Assembly (NCBI GenBank): GCA_039798745.1
Contig: JBDKFK010000031.1
Location: 1-19,533, forward strand
DNA length: 19,533 bases
Source: JBDKFK01 sp039798745
GTDB lineage: Bacteria; Patescibacteriota; Microgenomatia; UBA1406; GWC2-37-13
Reading direction: 5' to 3'
Position 1 is the stretch's first letter; each line of letters begins with the position of its first letter. Below, piece by piece: positions 12,874-19,533 of the stretch. The notes beneath the pieces were generated by a model. The model searched no databases. It saw nothing but the letters and a program-made list of their open reading frames with translations, and was not told the DNA's origin. Made by a program: the position numbers and the translations under genes.

Positions 12874-14994
12874 TTACTTAGCTTCCGCTTTTGGCTCTTC
12901 TTTCTCCGGGATCATCTGAAGATTGATTCTTCCCTGAGCATCGATCTGGTAGACTTCTACCTTCACCATCTGACCAATCTGTACAACATCATGAGGGTCT
13001 TTCACAAATCCTGCTGACATCTTGGATACGTGAACCATTCCATCTTTTCCGGGCAGGATCTCAACGAAAGCTCCGAAAGGAAGTATACGTTTCACTTCTC
13101 CTTCAAATTTTTCGCCTACTTTTACTTCACGTGTCATATTTTCTATAAACTGTACAGCCATCTCGACTTTTTTCTTGTCAATGCCGGTGATCGTGACATT
13201 ACCATCATCATCGATATTTATCTCTGTTTCAGTCTTAGCGATAAGACTTCGGATATTTTTGCCTCCGGGGCCTATGATCTCACCAATCTTATCCTGAGGA
13301 GGTCGAAGAACGACTACTTTCGGAGCAAATTCAGAAATCTCTTTTCTTGACTTATCTATGACAGCATTCATTTTACCGAGAATATGAAGTCTGGCTTTCT
13401 TGGCTCCGGCAAGGGTTTCCGCGATCATCTTATCGGTGAGTCCAAGATTTTTTACATCCAGCTGAATAGCTGTGATGCCTTCTTCTGTACCAGTGACTTT
13501 AAAATCCATCTCGCCTGAGAAATCCTCAATACCCATGATATCCGTAAGGATAAGATACTCATCATCCGACTCGCTAACGATTCCCATGGCAATTCCTGCG
13601 ACAGGAGCCTTAAGAGGCACGCCCGCGTCCATAAGAGCCAGTGATGATCCGCAGGTTGAGGCCATCGATGTTGAACCATTTGACGACATTACCTCTGAAA
13701 CAACACGAATGGTATAAGGAAAATCCTTGGCGGCAGGAAGAACCGGGACCATAGCTTTCTCGGCTAATGCTCCATGTCCTATCTCTCTTCTTGAAGGAAA
13801 TCCCACTCTTCCGGTCTCACCCAAAGAATAGGGAGGCATGAAGTAATGGTGCAAATATCTTTCAGAAACGATTCCTTCAGGGCCCTCTATAAGTTGCTCC
13901 ATACTTGGAGCGCCTAACGTAACGATGGAAAGAACCTGGGTATCTCCTCTATTAAAAAGCGCAGTGCCGTGTGTTCGTGGCAATAAAGATACTTCAACGC
14001 CTATTTCACGGACCTGATCGGCTTTTCTGCCGTCAACACGTTTTTTCTCTTTCAACATCATTTCGCGGATCATTTTCTTAACAAGATAATCTATTGCCTG
14101 AGCAATAGTTTTCTTGTCAAAAGCATCTCCCACTTTTAGAGCAACCGCGTCAACAAGACCCTGAAGCTCACTAGGATCATCGAACTCTTTTGCTGCTTTA
14201 CCTGCGATTATTTTATCCAGGTCAGGTTTAAAATCATGTTTAAGGGTCTCAATAAGTTTTTCATCAAACAGTGGTGCAGTAACCACATCTTTTTCAACAC
14301 CAATTTTCTTTCTCAGTTCTTCGATGAACTGAATAATTTTGGCGTTTTCAGCTTTAGCTCTTTTTATACCTTCCTCAATCACAGATTCTGGAAGTATCTC
14401 GGCGCTTGTTTCGATCATTAATACTTTATCTTTTCTTGATGAGACGACAAGATCGAGCAAAGAAAATTTTTCTTCGTCCGCATTGGGATTTATATAGTAG
14501 TTATCCTGATCATCGGTCTTGCTATATCCTACACGCATTGTGCTGATAGGACCATCCCATGGGATCGGCGAAACATGAAGAGCTGCAGAAACGGCAATCG
14601 CGGCAACTATTTCTGGATCGTTTACTCCATCAACTGAGAGTAAGGTAATTATTATCTGTACTTCACGACGATAGTTTTTGGGAAATAATGGTCGTATAGA
14701 ACGATCAATAAGGCGGCCTTTCAGGATTGCATCATCTGAAGGTTTTCCTTCACGCTTAACCCATCGTGAACCCTTTATGCGTCCACCGGCGTAAAGTTTT
14801 TCAACATACTCAACCTGAAGAGGGAAGTAATCAATATCGGTGCGCTGTTTACCTGCGACTACAGTAACGAGTACGCATGTATCGCCGAGTCTGGCTAAGA
14901 TAGATCTGGTAGCCGCGTTGGCTAGTTTTCCTGTCTGAAGAGTTAATGTTTGACCACTGATGTCAATAGAATCCTCGAAAACGGTCTTGTTCAT
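12874..14994 (-). CDS. pnp: Polyribonucleotide nucleotidyltransferase (PNPase)
   Basis: A 3'-5' phosphorolytic exoribonuclease in mRNA turnover, trimeric, degradosome-type in relatives. I choose the ATG at 14994 (MNKTVFEDSIDISG), giving 706 residues, close to the usual 700-710; a TTG at 15036 would add 14 residues without family support. It contains two RNase PH domains (about 1-220 and 310-540), with FNRGDTQ (347-353) and the STSMASTCGSSLALMDAG stretch (441-458) in the active half, a helical domain between them, a KH domain with GPGG (575-578) and a C-terminal S1 domain (about 627-695). rpsO-pnp order is the classic one. A TATAAT at 15106-15101 suggests a promoter of its own, and no Shine-Dalgarno site is seen. 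Confidence 0.97.
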   Translation of the reverse strand: MNKTVFEDSIDISGQTLTLQTGKLANAATRSILARLGDTCVLVTVVAGKQRTDIDYFPLQVEYVEKLYAGGRIKGSRWVKREGKPSDDAILKGRLIDRSIRPLFPKNYRREVQIIITLLSVDGVNDPEIVAAIAVSAALHVSPIPWDGPISTMRVGYSKTDDQDNYYINPNADEEKFSLLDLVVSSRKDKVLMIETSAEILPESVIEEGIKRAKAENAKIIQFIEELRKKIGVEKDVVTAPLFDEKLIETLKHDFKPDLDKIIAGKAAKEFDDPSELQGLVDAVALKVGDAFDKKTIAQAIDYLVKKMIREMMLKEKKRVDGRKADQVREIGVEVSLLPRTHGTALFNRGDTQVLSIVTLGAPSMEQLIEGPEGIVSERYLHHYFMPPYSLGETGRVGFPSRREIGHGALAEKAMVPVLPAAKDFPYTIRVVSEVMSSNGSTSMASTCGSSLALMDAGVPLKAPVAGIAMGIVSESDDEYLILTDIMGIEDFSGEMDFKVTGTEEGITAIQLDVKNLGLTDKMIAETLAGAKKARLHILGKMNAVIDKSRKEISEFAPKVVVLRPPQDKIGEIIGPGGKNIRSLIAKTETEINIDDDGNVTITGIDKKKVEMAVQFIENMTREVKVGEKFEGEVKRILPFGAFVEILPGKDGMVHVSKMSAGFVKDPHDVVQIGQMVKVEVYQIDAQGRINLQMIPEKEEPKAEAK

Positions 14995-15016
14995 AATAAA
15001 AAAGAAGGAGAGTTCA

Positions 15017-15088
15017 GTTTCTATGGATTTTCGCAAGTCTCATTAAATGAAGATTTAATAGAAACCTATGGAAATGTATAGAAACCTA
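15017..15088. repeat. Short repeats in the pnp leader
   Basis: TAGAAACCTA occurs twice, at 15059-15068 and 15079-15088 (20-bp period), and a related inverted piece (TTTCTATGGA) lies at 15018-15027. A 7-bp hairpin ATTAAAT/ATTTAAT (15042-15048 / 15053-15059) stands between. All are in the presumed 5' leader of pnp, an mRNA that in E. coli is controlled through its leader structure. Confidence 0.35.
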
Positions 15089-15116
15089 CTATGCTCCAAA
15101 ATTATAATTGTGCGTA

Positions 15117-15386
15117 TTACTTTTTAAGTCCAAGCTTATCGGCAAGCACTTTGTATCGCTTTTCGTCAAGCTTGTTAAGATAGTTGAGAATTCTTCTTCT
15201 CTTGGCGATGACTTTAAGTAAACCTCTTCTGGAGTGGTTATCTTTTTTATTTTCCTCAAGATGGGAAGATAATTTAACTATTTTCTGCGTAAGGAGAGCT
15301 ACCTGAACTTCTGGTGAGCCGGTATCTCCATCTTTCTGGGCGAACATCTCAATAAGTTGCTGTTTATCGTCTGGTATTTGTATCAT
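15117..15386 (-). CDS. rpsO: 30S ribosomal protein S15
   Basis: A primary 16S rRNA-binding protein of the small-subunit platform. The 89 residues match the usual length, with DTGSPEVQVALLT (21-33), KKDNHSRRGLL (47-57) and the basic RRRILNYLNKLD helix (63-74). It lies upstream of pnp as in many bacteria. The start ATG at 15386 follows a near-perfect promoter whose -10 box ends 8 nt earlier, and there is no Shine-Dalgarno site, so its mRNA is probably leaderless. It is divergent from the small membrane protein at 15437. Confidence 0.98.
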   Translation of the reverse strand: MIQIPDDKQQLIEMFAQKDGDTGSPEVQVALLTQKIVKLSSHLEENKKDNHSRRGLLKVIAKRRRILNYLNKLDEKRYKVLADKLGLKK

Positions 15387-15394
15387 AATGTGAG

Positions 15395-15423
15395 ATTATA
15401 ATAGATAAGTGCATCAGTTGCAA
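15395..15423 (-). promoter_or_regulatory. rpsO promoter, sigma-70 type
   Basis: On the minus strand TTGCAA (15423-15418), a 17-nt spacer and a perfect TATAAT (15400-15395). The -10 box ends 8 nt before the rpsO ATG. The same bases read TATAAT on the plus strand (15397-15402), so the box may serve the divergent gene as well, though no good plus-strand -35 box is seen. Confidence 0.75.
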
Positions 15424-15436
15424 GAGGTACAACACT

Positions 15437-15751
15437 ATGACAAACATGGTTTGGACAAGAAAAAACGGTTTACGGCTTGCCGGCATTGGCATACTGACGG
15501 CTACGCTCATTACCATGATTATCTATGTCGCTCCGGACAATATATTCATTGTCGGAGCATTTATCACGTTGTTTTCTTTGTTTGCCTCACTCGTCGCATC
15601 TCTTTTCGTTACTCCTCTATTATATACCTTTATAGCAGGCCTTGCAATGTTCCTCTTTTTGTCAATGTGCTATTTCACCGGCTTTCAGATTCTCAATACA
15701 ATCCTTCTTATATGTTTTATAATAGGATTATCTATAGTTGTGAAAAAATAA
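15437..15751 (+). CDS. Small multi-pass membrane protein, unknown function
   Basis: A 104-residue hydrophobic protein with about four membrane segments (13-30, 35-57, 60-80, 84-101), a short basic N-terminus (TRKNGLR) and a KK end. A weak Shine-Dalgarno site (GAGG, 15424-15427) precedes the ATG at 9 nt. The stop is immediately followed by the metG ATG with no gap, so the two are probably co-transcribed and translationally coupled. I recognise no family. The tight junction with metG supports a real gene. Confidence 0.65.
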   Translation: MTNMVWTRKNGLRLAGIGILTATLITMIIYVAPDNIFIVGAFITLFSLFASLVASLFVTPLLYTFIAGLAMFLFLSMCYFTGFQILNTILLICFIIGLSIVVKK

Positions 15752-17191
15752 ATGACAGAAAAAAAAGTATATATTACTACCTCTATTCCTTATGTCAACG
15801 CAAGCCCGCACATTGGGTACGCTCTTGAAGTGGTACAGGCTGACGTGCTTAAGCGGTGGCACGCGTTAAAGAAAGCACATTCTTTTTTACTTGCCGGAAC
15901 CGATGAGAACGCCATAAAGAATGTGGAGTCAGCCGAAAAGCTCGGAATTACCACACAAGAGCTTGTGGACAAAAATGCTGCAGAGTTTGAAAAATTACTG
16001 CAGGTTCTTAAGATATCAAACGATGATTTCATACGTACCACTTCCGATAAACACATAAAGGGTGCACAGAAACTATGGAAACTCTGCAAGTCCAGTAATC
16101 CGGATGATATATACGAAGAAACCTACGAGGGACTCTACTGCGTAGGATGCGAGACGTTTTACAAGGATGGAGAGTTTAAAGATAACATATGTCCGTATCA
16201 TAATAGAAAGTTAGAGTTGGTAAAAGAAAAAAACTGGTTTTTCAGATTGAGTAAGTACAAAAAATATCTCAAGGATCTTATCTCAAGCGATGAGCTACAT
16301 ATCTATCCCGCGTTCCGTAAACTGGAACTTCTCAATTTTATTGATAAATTGGAAGATATATCGATTTCACGTCCAAATGAACGGACGAAGGGTTGGGGTG
16401 TACCCGTACCCGACGACTCTTCTCAGAGAATGTATGTCTGGTTCGACGCTCTGGCAAACTATATAACCGCACTCAACTTTGGAACAGATGGGGATGCATA
16501 TAACGAATGGTGGCAACAGAGTACTCAGCGCTATCACTGTATCGGCAAGGATATCATCAAGTTTCATGCTCTATATTGGCCGGCAATGCTCAAGTCCGCC
16601 AACTTGACCATACCCACCGGCCTCTTTGTACATGGATTTATCAATGTGGAAGGAAAAAAAATGAGTAAATCGTTGGGCAATGTGATAGACCCGTTTGAAC
16701 TTGTAAAAAAATATGGCCTCGACGCGACAAGGTACTATTTACTAAGAGAGATACCTTCTCTAGATGATGGCGATTTTTCAATCTCCCGTATGGATGAGCT
16801 TTACAGAAGCGATCTATCTAATGAGCTTGGAAATCTGCTTATGAGAATTACTACTCTTGCTGCCAAAGATGAAATACATCACGATAGTCCTAAACATGAC
16901 GTTACTCTTCATCCGGAGGAGTACGCTCATCAGTTTGAAGAGTTTCAGTTCAATGCGATACTTGAGGATATCTGGAAAAAAATAAAGCAACTGAACAAAG
17001 AAACCGACACCTTCGCGCCGTGGAAAAAAACGACAGAAGAACGGAAAGAATTCCTTGTAACTATGCTCGATAATCTGTTGGAAGTTGGACTGTTACTAAG
17101 ACCGTTCCTGCCCGACACCGCAGCAGTCATAATTAAATCAACAACAGCCGATATCCAAAAGGGAGAACCCCTGTTTCCCCGTATATCGTGA
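15752..17191 (+). CDS. metG: Methionyl-tRNA synthetase
   Basis: A class I aminoacyl-tRNA synthetase that charges tRNA-Met. The 479 residues contain the HIGH-type motif HIGY (20-23) in YVNASPHIGY, one zinc knuckle with Cys130, Cys133, Cys147 and His150 (the Thermus-type C-x2-C...C-x2-H arrangement), VWFDALANYI (229-238) and KMSKS (303-307). An anticodon-binding helical domain follows to the end. The C-terminal tRNA-binding (EMAP-like) domain of longer bacterial enzymes is missing. The gene begins directly after the stop of the small membrane protein upstream, with no Shine-Dalgarno site of its own. Its stop overlaps a possible -35 box of the next gene. Confidence 0.97.
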   Translation: MTEKKVYITTSIPYVNASPHIGYALEVVQADVLKRWHALKKAHSFLLAGTDENAIKNVESAEKLGITTQELVDKNAAEFEKLLQVLKISNDDFIRTTSDKHIKGAQKLWKLCKSSNPDDIYEETYEGLYCVGCETFYKDGEFKDNICPYHNRKLELVKEKNWFFRLSKYKKYLKDLISSDELHIYPAFRKLELLNFIDKLEDISISRPNERTKGWGVPVPDDSSQRMYVWFDALANYITALNFGTDGDAYNEWWQQSTQRYHCIGKDIIKFHALYWPAMLKSANLTIPTGLFVHGFINVEGKKMSKSLGNVIDPFELVKKYGLDATRYYLLREIPSLDDGDFSISRMDELYRSDLSNELGNLLMRITTLAAKDEIHHDSPKHDVTLHPEEYAHQFEEFQFNAILEDIWKKIKQLNKETDTFAPWKKTTEERKEFLVTMLDNLLEVGLLLRPFLPDTAAVIIKSTTADIQKGEPLFPRIS

Positions 17192-17217
17192 CCCATTTGT
17201 ACACAATTTGCTACAAT
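17188..17217 (+). promoter_or_regulatory. Promoter of the class A PBP gene
   Basis: GTGACC (17188-17193), an 18-nt spacer and TACAAT (17212-17217) with the extended element TGC directly before it. The -10 box ends 7 nt before the ATG at 17225, so a leaderless mRNA is predicted. The -35 box overlaps the metG stop codon. Confidence 0.55.
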
Positions 17218-17224
17218 ATTGTTT

Positions 17225-19474
17225 ATGTTCGCGAAATTTAAGAGCTTTCTAAAAAAAACTGCCCATTTTCTGAAACCGAAAAAACTAAAGAAGCTACCCA
17301 TTATACTGCTCTTTCTGTTTCTCCTGGCAGCTGCAGGCGCCGGCGTTTTTATGTACTTTTTTGTATTTTACAAACTCCCCTCCCCCACTATTCTGAGAGA
17401 TTATAAAGCCATTCCTTTATCTACTCATATCTACGACCGCAACGGCAAACTGTTATATGAAGTATATAAAGATCAAAACCGTACTCCTGTAAAACTAAAA
17501 GATCTACCGAAGTATGTTTCACAGGCCACAATCTCGATTGAAGATAAAGATTTTTATAAACATGGCGGTGTTTCTCTTATATCCGGCGTACTAAGAGCGG
17601 TACGAGACATGATCCTTCAGCATAATCTTCAGGGAGGATCCACCCTTACCCAACAGCTCGTAAAAGGAGCGCTTCTTACACCCGAACGTTCCATTCAACG
17701 TAAAATGAAAGAGATTATTCTGGCTGTCTGGACAGAAAAACTTTTCTCCAAAGACCAAATTCTTGAGATGTATGTAAACCAGGTTCCTTACGGTGGCTCC
17801 TCCTATGGTATCGAAGCAGCCTCTAAAACCTACTTCAGCAAAAAAGCCAAGGACCTGACACTCGATGAGGCGGCCCTTCTTGCAGGTCTGCCGCAGGCGC
17901 CTTCACTGTACTCACCTTATACAAACCCTGACCTCGCCGAGAACCGACGTAACGATGTCCTTGACCGTATGTATGAGTACAAATACATAACCAAAGCCCA
18001 GCTCGATAAAGCAAAAAAAGCGAAGATTAGTGTCATTCCTCCCCACATTTCTATTAAAGCGCCTCACTTTGTGTTCTATGTAAAGAGCCAGTTAGAAAAA
18101 ATATACGGAACACGCGAGATCGAAGAAGGCGGTATGCGTGTGTACACAACGCTTGATCTTGATATTCAGATGGAGGCGGAGAAAATTCTTAAGGAAGAAC
18201 TCGAGAAAGTAAAGAAGCTCGATGTAAGTAATGGAGCAGTACTGGTTACGAGACCTCCAACAGGCGAAATTCTGGCAATGCTTGGCTCTGTCGATTATTT
18301 TGCAACAGGATCTGGAGCGTTTAATGTGGCAACAGCGCTAAGACAGCCGGGAAGCTCTATCAAGCCGCTTAACTATGCCGTCGGAATAGATCGTAAGATA
18401 GTTAATCCTGCAACAGTATTTCTTGATACACCTACATGTTTTTCACCAGCAGGTCAACCCAAAAAATACTGCCCTGTAAACTATGACGGCCAGTTCCATG
18501 GTCCTGTACAGTTACGTTTTGCGCTCGGTAACTCACTCAATATACCCGCAGTAAAGATGCTTGGGCTAAACGGTGTGCGTGAGTTTGTCGCCTCATCTTC
18601 AGCGTTTACGATAACCACCTTTACCGATCCTGACAGATACGGATTATCTCTCACACTGGGAGGTGCCGAAGTAAGGATGACCGAGATGGCTCAAGCATTT
18701 TCAGCGTTCGCTAATCAAGGAAGAGCAAAACCGTTAAATGACATACTCCAGATAAATGATAAAAACGGTAAGACAATCTACAAATTTCAGGATAAGAACT
18801 TTGTCAAAGACGTAAAGAAAGAACTCAAAGCACCCAATACACTTTCTATAGACGGCAAACGCGCCGTTTCGGCTGAAACAGCATACCTTATCTCGCATAT
18901 TCTCCTCGATAACAACGCTCGAAGTATGGCATTTGGCCCCTCCTCATTTCTTGTAGTGCCTAAACACGCAGTATCGGTAAAAACAGGAACAACAGACGAT
19001 AAAAAGGACAACTGGACAATTGGATACACTCCAAACTTTCTGACGGCGGTCTGGGTAGGCAATAATGATAATACTCCCATGAATCCATATCTTTCATCGG
19101 GTGTTACGGGAGCTGCTCCTATTTGGAACAGAGTAATGAAAGAGCTCCTCAAAAATCAGCCTGATCTATGGCCTATTAAACCCGAAAACGTAGTAGGATC
19201 ACAGGTCTGTAATGATACCGGACTTCTGGCTTCCAAAAATCCCGATGGAACTCAAAGCTGCGCGTCGAGGTTTGAATATTTTATAAAAGGTACCGAAGGC
19301 AAACAGGTATCACAACCCCAGCGTGCTCAGATTCCGGTAACCAAAGATTCCGACAAACAAGCAGGCTCTCCCTCTGATCCCAATGTCGAGATGAAAGAAA
19401 AAACAATAATCAAAGATCCCTGGTCCACCTACTGTCTAGACTGCGCGCACGATCCAACCCCAACCCCCCACTAA
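17225..19474 (+). CDS. mrcA: Class A (bifunctional) penicillin-binding protein, PBP1A type
   Basis: Polymerises lipid II into glycan strands and crosslinks them. I choose the ATG at 17225 (749 residues); a TTG two codons earlier lies in the -10 spacing. In order: a basic N-terminus, a membrane helix at about 26-48, a GT51 glycosyltransferase domain (about 65-250) with the catalytic ISIEDKDF (Glu106), GGSTLTQQLVK (137-147) and KMKEIILA, and a transpeptidase domain with SSIK (catalytic Ser377, Lys380), SLN (437-439) and KTGTT (586-590). The C-terminal tail is proline- and lysine-rich and holds four cysteines in two pairs (CNDTG...QSC near 662-679 and CLDC near 737-740). No terminator is visible in the 59 bases left. 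It sits behind metG as its own unit. Confidence 0.95.
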   Translation: MFAKFKSFLKKTAHFLKPKKLKKLPIILLFLFLLAAAGAGVFMYFFVFYKLPSPTILRDYKAIPLSTHIYDRNGKLLYEVYKDQNRTPVKLKDLPKYVSQATISIEDKDFYKHGGVSLISGVLRAVRDMILQHNLQGGSTLTQQLVKGALLTPERSIQRKMKEIILAVWTEKLFSKDQILEMYVNQVPYGGSSYGIEAASKTYFSKKAKDLTLDEAALLAGLPQAPSLYSPYTNPDLAENRRNDVLDRMYEYKYITKAQLDKAKKAKISVIPPHISIKAPHFVFYVKSQLEKIYGTREIEEGGMRVYTTLDLDIQMEAEKILKEELEKVKKLDVSNGAVLVTRPPTGEILAMLGSVDYFATGSGAFNVATALRQPGSSIKPLNYAVGIDRKIVNPATVFLDTPTCFSPAGQPKKYCPVNYDGQFHGPVQLRFALGNSLNIPAVKMLGLNGVREFVASSSAFTITTFTDPDRYGLSLTLGGAEVRMTEMAQAFSAFANQGRAKPLNDILQINDKNGKTIYKFQDKNFVKDVKKELKAPNTLSIDGKRAVSAETAYLISHILLDNNARSMAFGPSSFLVVPKHAVSVKTGTTDDKKDNWTIGYTPNFLTAVWVGNNDNTPMNPYLSSGVTGAAPIWNRVMKELLKNQPDLWPIKPENVVGSQVCNDTGLLASKNPDGTQSCASRFEYFIKGTEGKQVSQPQRAQIPVTKDSDKQAGSPSDPNVEMKEKTIIKDPWSTYCLDCAHDPTPTPH

Positions 19475-19533
19475 CTACCAACTTACCAACCTCCGGGGTG
19501 TGTTAGAGCAATAGAGCAAGCTTTGTTTATAGG

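Noticed and set aside
15034..15036. TTG start for pnp (14 extra residues)
   Set aside because: The ATG at 14994 gives MNKTVFEDSIDISG, which fits the family N-terminus and length; the extension has no family support.
15397..15402. Plus-strand promoter for the 104-aa membrane protein sharing the rpsO -10 box
   Set aside because: TATAAT is perfect on the plus strand too, but no acceptable -35 box or extended -10 element supports it; noted only under the rpsO promoter.
17219..17221. TTG start for the class A PBP
   Set aside because: It lies between the -10 box and the ATG at 17225, upstream of or at the expected transcript start.
1..19533. tRNA or rRNA genes and CRISPR arrays
   Set aside because: I saw no cloverleaf with a GTTC-type T-loop, no rRNA segments, and no regularly spaced direct repeats of CRISPR length.

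Overview
This 19.5-kb window looks like a chromosomal segment from a reduced bacterium of the Candidate Phyla Radiation (Patescibacteria). The support is gene content and style: densely packed, partly overlapping genes; a mini dcw cluster (mraZ-rsmH-ftsL-ftsI) with no mur genes behind it; a MetRS of about 480 residues without the C-terminal tRNA-binding domain; a phosphorylase that resembles archaeal AMP phosphorylases; and core genes that appear to be transcribed without leaders. TGA is used as a normal stop (murJ, metG), which argues against the recoded SR1/Gracilibacteria lineages. Assignment below CPR level is not supported by what I can see.

Layout. 1-507 (GC-rich): the 5' part of an unrecognised minus-strand gene with a strong Shine-Dalgarno site and a leader holding four hairpins. 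534-657: a palindromic REP/MITE-like repeat. 716-1378: two small plus-strand membrane proteins of unknown function, ended by a strong terminator. 1441-4659 (minus): mraZ-rsmH-ftsL-ftsI with a MraZ operator at its promoter. 4756-8604 (plus, divergent from mraZ): murJ, an AMP/thymidine-phosphorylase-family gene, and mltG, joined by overlaps. 8605-9121: non-coding, with a hairpin, an isolated promoter-terminator unit that may be a tiny RNA, a second palindromic repeat and a structured leader. 9122-10519: a GC-rich purine permease (AzgA-type NCS2), probably acquired by transfer. 10572-12761 (minus): ftsK. 12874-15386 (minus): rpsO then pnp. 15437-17191 (plus): a small membrane protein then metG. 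17225-19474: a class A penicillin-binding protein. 19475-19533 holds nothing I recognise.

How the genes work together. Most of the window serves envelope building and division. MurJ flips lipid II, the class A PBP polymerises and crosslinks it, FtsI crosslinks it at the septum with FtsL, MltG cuts nascent glycan strands, FtsK moves DNA through the septum, and MraZ controls the division cluster. rpsO, pnp and metG belong to translation and RNA turnover. The phosphorylase and the purine permease fit nucleotide scavenging, which is expected in an organism that depends on others for nucleobases.

The most striking regulatory pattern is that mraZ, rpsO, ftsK and the class A PBP each have a promoter whose -10 box ends 7-8 nt before the start ATG and no Shine-Dalgarno site, which implies leaderless mRNAs. 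In contrast, the two GC-rich foreign-looking genes have strong Shine-Dalgarno sites behind hairpin-rich leaders. MraZ control is visible as four TGG triplets at exact 10-bp spacing across the mraZ -10 box and start codon.
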